Source of the DNA: Chrysoperla carnea
Lineage: Eukaryota; Arthropoda; Insecta; Neuroptera; Chrysopidae
Assembly (NCBI RefSeq): GCF_905475395.1
Contig: NC_058337.1
Span: 28,358,983 to 28,422,982 of the forward strand
Direction of reading: 5' to 3'
Length of the DNA: 64,000 bases
Made by a program: the position numbers and the translations under genes. The notes beneath the pieces were generated by a model. It saw only the letters and a list, made by a program, of their open reading frames with translations. It had not been told where the DNA came from and ran no database searches. The first letter of the stretch is position 1, and each line of letters starts with the position of its first letter. Of the stretch, positions 37,485 to 50,000 are shown one piece after another.

Positions 37485-39333
37485 TGCCAAACATTTGTAG
37501 TTACTTTAGCCGGCTGTTGAACAACATTATTTAATGTTAAATTCCCAAATTGTTGCTGTATATTATTTGAAACCGGTTGTGTTAAAAATGGATTAGGAAC
37601 AATATTTTGAACGGGCGTCGGTCGACTGTTCATATTTGCAGTAAATTGCTGTTGTGGTTGTGGCGGCTGCGTTACCCCAAAACATTGAGCTGGTTGAAAG
37701 AAACTATTATCTTGTGGAAATAATTGAGGAACGGTATTCGATGTGGCACTACCCATTAAACCAAAATTCTGTTGGGGTGCAACCATTTGCTGCGGTATGG
37801 CGGCTGGTTGTGGAGCAAAATTTTGTCCAAATGCTCCAAATTGTGCTTGCTGCGTGGGTTGTTGATTTAAAAATTGATTGTAACCATTAAACGCGTTATA
37901 TCCAGGAAAAGCATTTTGTATTTGTGGCTGTTGTTGAATTTGTGGTTGAGACACTGGACCACCAAATGCAGTTGGTGGAAAGGCAGCACCAGCTTGTTGA
38001 AAATTTGTTGGAAATGGTGTTTGAAATAAATTTGTTTGTTGTTTTGGTGTATTCCCATAAAGAGCTAAAATACTATCCTTCGTTAATTGAGTCTTCTCTT
38101 TTTCAGTTGGCGCTGGTTGATTAAAAAAGTTCTCCTCCTCCGATTTATCAGTTTCGACTTTTTTTACAGACTCGGTAGGTCCTGACAAGAAACTACTAAA
38201 TGCGTCATCGTTTTGTTTGTCTACACTATTTTGTTGAGCGCTATTTAAACTTAATAAATCGACATTACTTTTACTTGGCGTTTCATTCGTTGTTGCAGTT
38301 GGTTTTGGAGAACTACTTGTTTTTAAATTATTATTTGTTACAGAATTCGTATTACTAGACGATTGGGCCGATTTCGGTTTTGGTAATTGAGGAATTTCAG
38401 CACTTGGTTTAATTGTTATCGATTTACTTTCGGTATACTTGTTTTTCTTACGTTTTTGACGTTCGATTTCTTCGTCAATCTCTTTTTCCCAATTTACTTT
38501 AGGCAATGGCGGCGGAACCTGTGCATAATAAACACATAATAATAACTTCACATATAAATTTGAAAACAGTACTCCTGGCGACGAAAAAAGGAGTAATTTT
38601 TCAGTCAATATGATTAAGTAAGGAAAAAGAAATGAAGCATTTATTATGATACGATCTGATCTGAGTTAACTACCCCAGATTACAATAAATCTATCGAGTC
38701 GACGAATGCGTTTTAATTCTTGTTTTTTCTTTAACATTCAATTATATCGACTGAAAACAACTCTGTACTTTTTTTTCTTTTATTGGAGTGCTACTAAAAC
38801 ATTAACCTACCCATTCTCTGGCTATATATTTTTTATGTTCATATTTCGCACGAACAAAAGATTCTAAACTGGAATCACTTTGAGGTCGTCGAAAATTATC
38901 TGGAAGATTTGCTTCATAAACTGCTCTTGCTCGACTATTACCCATTTGTTGTAACGATGCAACCTGTCAAGATAACGAAAAATAATTAAAAATCATTGTA
39001 GGGGGCGTAAACGGCATCAAATCACCTGTTCAGGAGTCCATGAATCTAAGTTAACACTTTTGACTTTTGAAATATGTACTCCTAAATTACGATGAATACC
39101 AGCGCATCGAATACATAAAAATACACCTAAATTCCATGATGCCCAACGTGGTCCTACCCCGAAACAAAAACACAATTATTACAATGGTCGTAACGAAAAA
39201 TTATTGACGAAATACCTTTAGTGTCGCAATCGACACAATATTTATTATCTTCATCTCTAAGTAATTCATTTAAAACACTTTGGCATTTATCTTGTATTTG
39301 TTTAGCACGATCTTTTTCACTTTTTGTCGACAT
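37481..39333 (-). CDS. SMAP: Stromal membrane-associated protein, ArfGAP of the SMAP family
   Basis: Four exons: 39333-39216, 39153-39026, 38963-38811 and 38518-37481, all with GT/AG borders and consistent phases, giving 478 aa. Start [18 protein letters not shown] is typical of the family. The ArfGAP zinc finger is C33-X2-C36-X16-C53-X2-C56, followed by [15 protein letters not shown] with the arginine finger at R61. After the domain come a charged [13 protein letters not shown] segment and a Gln/Pro/Asn-rich tail. DLLSLN at 220-225 looks like a clathrin-box motif, as expected for SMAP proteins that act on Arf GTPases at clathrin-coated membranes. The end is ...TTNVWQ. The length is near that of vertebrate SMAP1. 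The upstream ATG inside the last intron (38608) is not used. Confidence 0.93.
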
Positions 39334-40176
39334 TTCAACTAATTACTGGCTAAAAGACGAATCTACTTGTATATACAATTTGATAGGAGTTACAAGATGT
39401 CACAAATTGATATAATTTGATCGTATTACAAGTCAACAAAAATTTTAATTAGTCATGTACCAAACATACGTACATTGTTACATATCTACATTTATCTTTA
39501 TTTTTATCTAATTAAATATCATTTAATAAAATTTAAAATTAAATAATAATTATAATGAAAATGATAAATTCAATGAAATTAATTATGGTTGTATATTAAA
39601 AAATAATTAAGATTGTTTTGATTTTAAAGACAATTTTATTTGTATAAAAAACATGATTAATAAATTATATTGTAACACGACACGTCATTTACGCAAGCGT
39701 ATTAAAGGTGTATAATATGAAATAAATTTCAATGATTTAAAAAAAAAATTCATTTTGAATATTTAATTTATCTTATTATCTTTTGTTTTAATTATATATT
39801 TTTACGTGTTTAGTATTTGCTTAAAAGTTTTAAAATAGAATACGAAGATATATGTCGTAAAAAAGCATATAGTTTTAAAAGGTTTTAATTAAATTTTATT
39901 AGATAACTTATAATGTTGTTTTGAAATTCATTTTAAGAAATTTGCATAATTGTGAAATAAAGATTTATTGATTATATATAATTGCATGATATTGAAGTTA
40001 TTAAAAATTCTATAAATATATTTTAAATTAATATTTAACAGAATCAATTATCTCAACGCGTTGCATCTATGTTGCTTGTTTAATATGCGACAAATAAACA
40101 AGATTGGCAGATGAAAAATATTTTTAACCAATCAAATTATAATAATTTTGGCACCATAATGTGTTTTGACCATAAT
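39334..40176. other. SMAP upstream region, AT-rich
   Basis: This region holds the SMAP 5' flank. No clear TATA or initiator can be singled out from the AT-rich background, and no gene is seen. Confidence 0.4.
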
Positions 40177-40723
40177 TTTTATACCATGTATATGAAAAAT
40201 ACCAAGGTATACTAAGTTTAGTCCCAAGTTTGTAACGCTGAAAAATATTGATGCTATGAACAAAATTTTGGTATAGGTGTTCATAAAATCACCTAATTAG
40301 TCCATTTCCGGTTGTCTGTCTGTCTGTCGTCTGTCATAACGATTACTCAAAAACGCATAGAGATATCAAGTTGAAATTATAGCGTGCTGAGGACGTAAAA
40401 AGTGAGGTCGAGTTTGTAAATGAGCAACATAGGTCAATTGGATCTTGGGTCTGTAGGACCCGTCTTGTAAACTGTTAGAGATAGAACAAAAGTTTAAATG
40501 TAAAAAATGTTTCTTATAAAAAAATAAACAACGGTTGTTTGAAACATTTTTTCATAAACATCACTGTCTACCTGTGAGAGCGCAAATAGTATAGTATGTA
40601 TTATATGGGAATATCAGTAATACATGTGTGACATGTATGCACGTGTAATGTGACAGAGTAACCAACACTGCCTACACATGGTATTTCAACAATTAACTCA
40701 GTCAATTGTTTGTTTTCACTTGT
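40177..40723 (-). mobile_element. R1 interspersed repeat, full-length copy
   Basis: A complete reverse-oriented copy of about 547 bp, from TATACCATGTATATGAAAAA to TTGTTTGTTTTCACTTGT. It has all blocks in order: TGTCTGTCTGTCGTCTGTC, AAAAAGTGAGGTCGAGTTTG, GGTCTGTAGGACCCGTC, AGAGATAGAACAAAAGTTT, AAACATCACTGTCTACC and CAATTAACTCAGTCAATTG. No coding capacity. Confidence 0.85.
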
Positions 40724-41126
40724 AAATTGTTAAAATTTTGCTTGATTGCTTAAATTTAGTAACTTTATGTTTATGATTTTTAATAAGCAGATGATTAATT
40801 AATTAATTAATTAAGAAAAATTCAAAAGATATTTTATTTTGAAAAATTTTAATTCTTAATAATTCGCAAAAACTTAGGACATTGTTTTGTGTATTTAAAA
40901 CCATTTTTTTCAACGATAATTGAGTATTTCACCAAATACAAACTTCCAAAATGTTTAAGAATGTTGCCTTGTTGGGCCTCTCTTTTATTTAACACATCTA
41001 CCAAAGAATTGAAGTAGAATAGACCAAGGTAGATTGGATCTATATATGTTTGAAGCGATTTGGATTGGTAAGTATGTATATTTATGAAGTACTACTTACC
41101 TTAAGATTTTTCACATTTTTCAATTA

Positions 41127-41514
41127 CAGTCAAACCTGGATAAGCGAGAGTTCAAGGGAGCACAATCTCATTCTGGCTTATAGAGGTTTCTCACTAACCC
41201 GAGTTTCTTGCTAATGCAGTTACATGGGTATAGCGTTTTTCTCTTATAAAGGTACGCAGCAATAACAAGTCGCCGCAAGTACGAATGTATTTTCATTGTA
41301 GCTATAGTTCCTCCTAAATAATATAAATAATTAAAGCGATCGACTGTCGCTTATACAGGTATAGATAAGTAGCAATCTCATATATGGAGGTCCGTGAGGG
41401 AAAAACGACTCTCTCAGAGGTTTCTGTTTCTCGCTAATAGAGGTTTTGGGAGCTTAAAATGTCCTAGCTATTAATCTCACTTATAGAGTTTTCTCACTCA
41501 CCCAGGTTTGACTG
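41127..41514. mobile_element. pogo/Tigger-like MITE with TA target duplication
   Basis: It begins CAGTCAAACCTGGATAAGCG and ends CTCACCCAGGTTTGACTG, with TA directly outside both ends (41125-41126, 41515-41516). The CAGT start, TA target and GATAAGCGAGAG sub-terminal sequence fit the pogo/Tigger branch of Tc1/mariner. The 388-bp interior repeats phrases such as CTCGCTAATAGAGG and CACTTATAGAG in both orientations and has no transposase frame. Confidence 0.8.
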
Positions 41515-41516
41515 TA

Positions 41517-42835
41517 TAGAATTTAAATGGAAGGGAGTATTTTTACGAATCTTCGTAATACCTTCACCAGTTTTAGTATACGCCTGTCGACTAAACTGTC
41601 CGCTTTTTAACAAGTGGAAATTACTCGCGCATGCCATGGCATTAACAAAAGCTAAATAAGTGTTTTATTCATTTTTCCAGAAATAATTGCTGGGAGAAAC
41701 CTAGTTCCAAATTTTTACAAATTATATAGCGGAAATTGATAATATTAACCAATATGTGGAAATGGGTTATCATACAACTAACCACAGTTGATAATATTCA
41801 ACTATCTGTAAATGGTTTTAAAAAAAAAATAAATAAAAAAATAAACATTTTTTTAGTGCTTACTAATAACAATTTTTTATTGAATTAACTAGTACATCGC
41901 ATTTTACAATATAATTAATAATTTAATAATGTAAAGCTTACAAATAAAACTACATTGCTGTATAGAAATAGACAAAGCAGTAGGAAGGACCACAGCTATA
42001 TTTATTTGATTTAATAAGTTCATCGTGAACTTACATAATTATAATAATATTATAAACATTCAAAACGCTCATGATTTCTGAAAAAGTAAAAATATGTCAT
42101 TTTAGATTCAAAGATAAAATAAATTTTAAAACTTTTAATTATTCAAGAGACCACATTCAAATCTACCCTTGAAAAAAACTTGAGAAACACTTGAAGAAAT
42201 TTCGCAAAAACTAAGCATCGTAGTATCATGATTATATATGATAAAGGATAAGAAGAAGCGACTGAGTATAGCAAATAAATAACGTTGGGTGCGTAGTCAT
42301 TGTAGGAATAATCAAATCGACACCAGCGCTTCCAGAGCATAGTTTTGGCGCTAAAAAGTGCTGTTTATGACTAATTTTCAATTTTTATATAAAAACTGTT
42401 TCTTATGAAAAAGTAAACTTTTGTTTGTTACAGTTTTTCGTAAATATCTTTGTTTTTCAAATTATGGCAAAACTTTAGTTTCCATTTTCGCAAAAAGTAT
42501 ATATAGAGTTGAAAAATTTTAAATAGCTTCATGAATCTTTTTATTTTTCAAACTTATTTTTTATAAAAATAAGTAACTGAATGACCGAACTTTGTTCGGT
42601 ATTTTTTTAGTTAAAAAGACACAAATTTTATCACTAATATAAGAACCGCGTTTTAAATGTCTCCACACAAATACCAATTTGAATGTCCCAGTAATGTACT
42701 TTATTCGTTAACTACGATATGCGTATATATCTCAACAGCTATTTATCAACCAAAACTGACAAAGCCACACGGATTTTACACTATACAATACATACGAAGC
42801 GAACCACGTACAATGTATATACTCGTCAATAGATT
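41517..42835 (-). other. Dystrobrevin 3' flank / intergenic
   Basis: The dystrobrevin 3' UTR must lie at the right end of this stretch. An AATAAA on the minus strand at 42540-42545 is about 290 bases past the stop. A degraded R1 fragment (GTTTCTTATGAAAAAGTAAA and following) lies around 42390-42460. No other gene is seen. Confidence 0.4.
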
Positions 42836-44081
42836 TCAGGAAGTCATATTTTGCAGTTGATGTTTCAGTTTTTCCTGAAAACACGGACAAAACGACGTTA
42901 AAATGAAACCTAGCTAGATTGATTTTTCGCCCCCGAAACCCTTGTATAACAAATTTCATGAAAATCGTTGGAGCCATTTCCGAGATTGTTGATTTATACA
43001 AGAATTGCTCGTTTAAATAAATAAGATAAGATACAAGCACTGATATTCAACATTGTATGTATAGGGTATGTCAACAATTATCTTAGTCAATTGTTTATGT
43101 GTACTTGCTTACATAGGTATCAATCATTGATGGCACGTTAGCGCCGTTGATAACACTACTTATTTTACTTCCTTTGTATCTTCTACAATCTTGATATAGG
43201 TAAACAAATAACATACTCGCAATAGATTTTTCTCAAGGAATAACTTGATTATCGTGAGACATTCTCTCTAGTGAACACTTACTTGCATTTCCTTATTATT
43301 CATTTTATCCGATAAATTTTCATTTCGTGTTTGTGAATCTAACATAAAATTTGCTTCTTGCTCATAACGACGTTGTAATTCTTGCCAAGTGTCAGCTACA
43401 TCATTATAATCATTATTTTCTTCAAAATCTAAAAGCGAAAATTCCTATTATTAAAATAAATACAAATTTACCGAGACTCGATCCGTGGTATGTCTAGTAA
43501 AATTTACTAAAGTGTTAATACTACATTGACCCGAAAAAACGATAAAATTATTGATATAATTAATCGATTGATCTTTTAGTCAAAAATTAAATTTTGTACT
43601 CTCCTCTCATTCATTGCTAAAAAGACAAAATGCGACTTATTTCTTGGAAATAGACAGTAATTTTTTGGGACGCAATCTGAACCCCTGCCCCTTGGTCTCA
43701 TAATTATATTTGAGAGTGTCATTCAGATTCTGATTGATTGATTGACTGTCTATGACGAGTGATCTTTTTCATGATTTTAGCTTAAATTTTATTGATATTA
43801 TGAACGATCGATGCAGTGACGTCAATGATTTACTGTTTTAACGCGAATGATTAACTAGTTATATTTTTGCGTACATTTTATTTCTTAATTTTTTTAAAAG
43901 TATATTTATAAAATCTAGGTAGATCTTCCGACAAAATACTTTTAATAAATTGTTTGTATGTGAATTAAATTGAACTTAAGTTAGTTTTATAAATGAATTG
44001 AAGTAGTGCAATAATTAGATAATTTAAAAAAAATATAATTACCTAAAGGTTTCATAATACCAGATTTATCATTTGGATCTT
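42836..44081 (-). CDS. Dyb: Dystrobrevin exons 8-10, C-terminal microexons
   Basis: Exon 8 (44081-44043) and exon 10 (42874-42836) are only 39 bases each; exon 9 is 43428-43283. They read [13 protein letters not shown], then [20 protein letters not shown] and following, then [12 protein letters not shown] and a TGA stop. The phases (1, 1, 0) join without adjustment, and the pattern of acidic segment followed by a short coil ([13 protein letters not shown]...EKLKHQLQ) parallels the C-terminus of vertebrate dystrobrevins. Support for the two microexons is splice-site quality and phase, not long similarity. Confidence 0.78.
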
Positions 44082-47000
44082 CTGATTATTTCCAATTAAA
44101 TTCGATGATAGCAGCATTCCGATGAAAAAATTAAGTGATGAAGAAAATTTGATGAAAACTAGTATGTTTTTAGTATTAAAAAAATAAAAAACTATACAGG
44201 CATTTAATTGAAAAAAAAAGAAACATCTGCTAAATAAAATTTATATTTGTTTTGTAATAAAATTATAAGGTACATAAAGGAAAAAAAGATATGTTTTTAA
44301 GTACTTAATTAAAGAATAAAAATGTATATAAAATAGTTCTTTTAAAATAATCACAAGACGTTTTTTTCTGTAGACATAGAATCTAATTTTATATTAATAT
44401 TTAAGAAATAGTATTTAAATATTACATTTAAAATATTTACATAAGGGATCTGAATATTCATGTTTTGCAGGCCCCTAGATGACACGCCTCTAGTGGTCAT
44501 ATGATGTAACGAAAAAGTCTTTAAATTTGTGCAACATGAATACATGATCACAGACTTGTATCACTTTTTGTTAAGTCATTTACGATGCCGTTACATACAT
44601 CAAAACACAGTTTCGTCTTTTTAATATGGTAAATAACGCAGATTCATTTAACTATCAATTAAATCCATTATCATTGGATTTTTATACTGATTTTTAAAAA
44701 ATATTAATATAAAATTAGGTAAAAACACATTTCATTCACTATCAATTTCAAAAATAGTTTCTAAACATTTTTTAACTAACACATTTGCAAAGCACTTTAC
44801 AACTTATGTAAATCTTAAATTTTGGACGGATTTTTTTGTATAACCAATTTAAGTGAAAATCATTAGGAAAGATCACAAAAGTTGTAAATTATTGAGCAAT
44901 CAAAAAATAAAAACACTCAAACAATCCTTCATTTTGAAAAGAAAAACAAATGACATTCACATTTATTTTTTTAAAACGTTTGTGCGTTCAAATTTAATTG
45001 AAAATTTATAATTTTTGTCGTAAACGGAAACTCGTATTTGTATAAGTAGACAAATTTGTTAACAAGAATATATACACAACTGTGATTAACAATAATAATA
45101 TATAAAATTTATAAAATCAAAATAACCCCGACTATTTATCGATAAAACGTGGCGTCAAAATACACTACTACTATAAATTTATAGTTGTATTTAAGGTGGG
45201 TCGACGAATTAGCGCCAACTTAATACGCGCAATGGGCTTTTTTTTAACGCATATTTTGGCGTTAAGTTGTCGCCAATTCGCTAGTTTGAAGTTACTAATC
45301 AAATAAATCGTATAATATAGCATGCTACATATCTTACAAACTTGTATTAAACATAGACCGATACCAAATTTCACATTTCATCATTAGTCATTATGCCCAC
45401 TTTTTTTTTCTTTTAATTAAAATAAACGATAGATGAGTATATATAATCCAATTTAATTAAATTTACTTGTCATTTAATCAAAATTTAATTTATGAGAGCA
45501 CAAAATAGGCTTAAATACGAGAGATAAATATAATTCACAGAAAAATATGTATTTCTGGTCTGTATTTAATATAAGCCGAGCTATATTCTACACACATATA
45601 CCGTTCTTCATTATTTCAATAGAAACGATAATGCACTTTTGTTTGTTCAATCAACATTGAGCCAGATTACGAGATAAACTAAGACCCAATGCACACGGCA
45701 GAGGTTTTTGATTTTTTGTTGCAAAATCTGGTTTGAAAGTATTTTCAAACTAATTTGCAATCTTAATCTCAAAAACACTCTTGTCCATGTGTGGGAGCCC
45801 TAAAAATTAATATTTATCGTGCAACTATTTTCGAAAAGTATATCTAACCCACTTCTAGACTACTTAGAATTGTTAACTTTTTCGAAAAATCAAAAAACTG
45901 TAATTTTCTAAACACAATGTCATTTTCCTTCGGAAAATTTCCTGAAAAATATTCTTTTTGAATTCGACGTGGAATACGTTGAAATTTACGAGAAATAGCA
46001 GATAACTTTAATGTTCACAAAATAAAGGCTGAAGTACGTACGTTGCGTTAAATGAGATCTACTTGAAGACGACATATATAAAGTAGTAGAATATATTAGT
46101 CAATATCTACCAATTCAATAAAAATGTAGACTTAAGTTATTACATATTTGTTATTTTATAATAAAATACTCCTAAACTTTTCTCGTTTCTTCGAAATACA
46201 TCTTTCAAATGCAAAAATTATAAATTTTCATAATAAAGCAATCACCATAAAAACAAAATTATCGCATGCAGCATAAAATTTGTATACACATTAAATAACA
46301 ATACAATAATTAATAAAACAATTAAAAACATATAGTTTGCATACGTCACAAAAAAATAATTAACAATAACAAATAATAAATAATTCAAAAAATATTGAAA
46401 CTAATTTAAAATAATATTTAAATAGATATGATTTGATATAAAATAAAGCACCACACACAATGCTAAATACATTTTTTTTAAATCTTTAAAAAAATTTAAA
46501 TGGCATAAAAAAATGGTAAAATGGATATAAATTTTTATTGAAATACGATACTCTTACGATACTCGTATGTAAATTTTCCTAGTAAAAAATTTCCAATTGA
46601 TATTCATTTAAAATGAATAAGAAATTTAAATCGGAAAAATAAATTTTCTATTCAATTTTATTGAAACAGATTTCATAGAATCGAAATGATTTGAATAAGA
46701 AATTTAAACAAATTTCAAAGTTTGAATCGAAATGATTCAGTTTCAATTGGGAAGTATATTTATATCAATCTATTAAAACTCATTCAGAATTTTGAATTGA
46801 ATTGAACGAGTTTCAGTCCGACTAAATTCTACTTAAGTCCATTCAAAATTTGAATTGGAAAAAAATCGTTTCAATTTAAAAAATTATTTACGATTATATT
46901 TAGTGTGAAAGTTTTCAACTGATTTAATTCGTATTAAAGAGATTGACTGGAAAAAAAACCATTTTACAGGGTCCCCAAAGTGGTCGTCCTTCGATTGGCC

Positions 47001-50000
47001 CGAAATTATGTTTAGAACACTCTGTAAACTCTTTAAAAACATAGTGATAGCAATTAGCCTTAACTTAATCGTTAACTTGTCGCCAAATTTAGCACCCTGG
47101 ACATTTTTTTTAATGAAAATTTGATGCCCTACAAAAAATGACTCTCATCACCATATTCACAGCCCCATAATAAATAAGATTTTTTTTTTGTTTAAACGCA
47201 TGTTTTTTCACTAATACAGAGCCGTTTCTTTTGCTTTATTGATTTTTCATTATTAGAACTCAGCTTCGAATTCCCGATGTTCATGATTCCGATGCCTTAG
47301 ATCAGGTAACGGAAACAGAACGGTGTATTTTTTAGAAGTTAGTTATTAGAGATACTCGTCATTTACTTTATTGACATCAGAAACTTTCCTACTATGTCTA
47401 ACTCATTTACCTTGACAGATACTAATGTATTAAGTACTAGTTTCTTATAACCCTACTAACAACAAACCTATTGAAAGTTATCGTAAGAAATATCGTAATT
47501 AAAATTTCAACATTTTGTTTCATCATTTATTCCATTTTATTTGGGTTACCTGAATTTAATTCTCTAACTAATGTTGACATAGCGTTGGTAACTGAATCAG
47601 CCGCAACTAATAGATCATTTCTAAGTGATCGACCACCAGAACCTGTTAAATTATTTAAACCTGACCCTAAGAATTATATATGGGACATTTAATATATACA
47701 TTGTGATTATAAATTCATTGAACGTTTCCCCATTTCTGTTTCCCATTTTGATTTAATGTTTGGCAAGTAACATGGTAAGCAGAAACAATTATTTACTAAA
47801 ATTTAATAATTAAAAAATTATTATGAAAGTAATAAACTTTTAAAAGTCGAAAACTATTGAATATATTTGCACAGTTTTTTTCTGATTGATATTCAACAAC
47901 TGATAAGTGCTTAGCTCGGTTTGCCATTTCATCAGGAATATTCGAACATCAAAATAAAGTTACGAATTGTGCTAACTGATTTTTTGGCGACTGGCTCCAA
48001 TGAATTAAAAGGAATTGGCATGGTTGAGCTTTGGTATCAACAAGAAAATTCAACATTTTTTTATAGAAAGTAATTTTACGGGAGTGCGTAATTTCAGCGA
48101 ATTGATATTCAAGAGTAACTTAGCACCGTTGGATTATTTTCTATAAGGATATGATGCAAACTAGAGACTTTTGACAACTTATATCTCAACAACTCTTGGA
48201 TTATTGCTAATATACACTCCCAACCGCTATATTATTAAAAAAAATTGTCGAAAATGGACTTCGTGATATGCACAAAATCAAATTTAATCACCAATGAGTA
48301 TGGCTTTAAAATGTTTTTCAAATAGTTACCAATATATTTTTAGGTAACCCAATTATTTCTTTATTTTCTCTATAAAAGACAATTTATACAAGCAATAATT
48401 CCAGAAAGGAACGAATTATTAAACCTGCATACAAGTCATCGTACTTTTTTGTTCTACATAATGTACTATTATTTCAAGATCCTCTTATTTCTAAATGGTA
48501 AGGAATTATTCGGTAAAAATATGTGATGACTAATAAGCCAAATCTAACCAGAAATTGGCAGTTATTTAACTACTAACTATTTTTGAAAACGTTCAATAAA
48601 AGAATAATTGGTACTTGTCATCCTCGAAACTAACCCATACTGGAACTAGGAACCCCAAAAGCACTTCGAACATCACCACCAACACAGGCTAGTGAATCGG
48701 ATGGATCCATTCCCATATCCGACTGGTGCATTTGTTGCATTTGATATTGCATATTTTTACCACCTTGTTGGTTGGACATCATATTCTGATTTGAGCTAAC
48801 ACCAGGTAATAATGGCGGTGATTTTGTGCTACGTGGTGAAGAATTTGGTGTAGATCTTGGCGATGATTGATGATTCTAATATTAAATGAAAATTATATGT
48901 ACATTTATACAATCAAAATAGTTAGTTTTCTACGCTTATCAGCTTTGATCTGTTTTAGAACGAGCGTTTGAGCGAATAAACGTTCGCAAATATTATTAAT
49001 TAACATATCAAAGCGAGTAAGCATGCGTTTCAACAAGCGAGTGATATTATGTGCAAGCTATAGAAAAAATAGAATATAAATGCGTGCATTTTTTTAAATT
49101 TAGGCTAAAAATTATTATCAATTTCTCTCGCTTACACGTGTTCACCCGCTTTGATTTGTATATTTCAAAAATTAGCGAGTATTCACTGATTTTTTAGATC
49201 GCACCTTTAACATTTTCATTAAACCTTCTAATTGCACCATCAATTGTCGTCGAGAATCTTGTAATGCTGACAAATGTGTTTCTAACTCGTCTTTACGCTG
49301 ACGTAATGCTCTCAGTTCAGACACTAGAGCTGGGTTATCAGCACCACTTGACATACCAGTCTCAATTTCTTGCTGATGCCGCAATCGTGCTATTTCACGC
49401 ATTATTTCACGATTTTTTGCTTCCAATTGTGTGATTAATTCGCGCTGTGCACGTGAAGTATCCAAACTGAGACTTGCTTCAGATGGTGCACGACCCTAAA
49501 TATAAAATTAAATTAATCAATATCGAACAAATAGAATTAAAATTTTTTTTTTTCAAATTTTGAATATTCAAAAGACATTGTTTTAAAAAAATAATTTGTG
49601 AACATTTTAATTTGTGGATGGGAAGGGTTTTTATGACGAAACCATCAAGTGGGAGACGAAAATTTGAAAAGAGTTAACTTTTTGCGCTCTTTAAGAATCA
49701 AAAATACTTCGAAAAGGATTCACATGCGAGAATTGAAGCCATCTGACGAATGCCTTTACAATTGCGTAATGAAACAGATTATGTGTCACAGTGTGGTACT
49801 GTAGCATCTTTTATCTATTATTGAAATCTTACTATGCTTCGATTTACTTACCGCAAACTTCAATTCACTATATTTTTGGATTGATAGAAAATTAATGAAA
49901 CTTACTATTTTATTTTCTTGAGCAAGTCTGGCTGCATATCGTGCAATCAATCGATGTTCATCATCTATTCGACTGCTATCCAAACTATAAACAAAAATTT

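Noticed and set aside
37654-38124. Several plus- and minus-strand frames inside the SMAP tail
   Set aside because: They are shadows of the Gln-rich SMAP last exon in other frames.
38519-38608. Upstream ATG giving a 375-residue SMAP start with a hydrophobic leader
   Set aside because: It lies in the last intron; the acceptor at 38519-38520 and three upstream exons restore the ArfGAP domain.
42732-43040. 102-codon minus-strand frame
   Set aside because: It overlaps dystrobrevin exon 10 and an R1 fragment and has no motif of its own; the spliced reading explains the region better.
47471-47692. 73-codon plus-strand frame ending PKNYIWDI
   Set aside because: It is antisense to dystrobrevin exon 7, whose minus-strand reading [19 protein letters not shown] is conserved.
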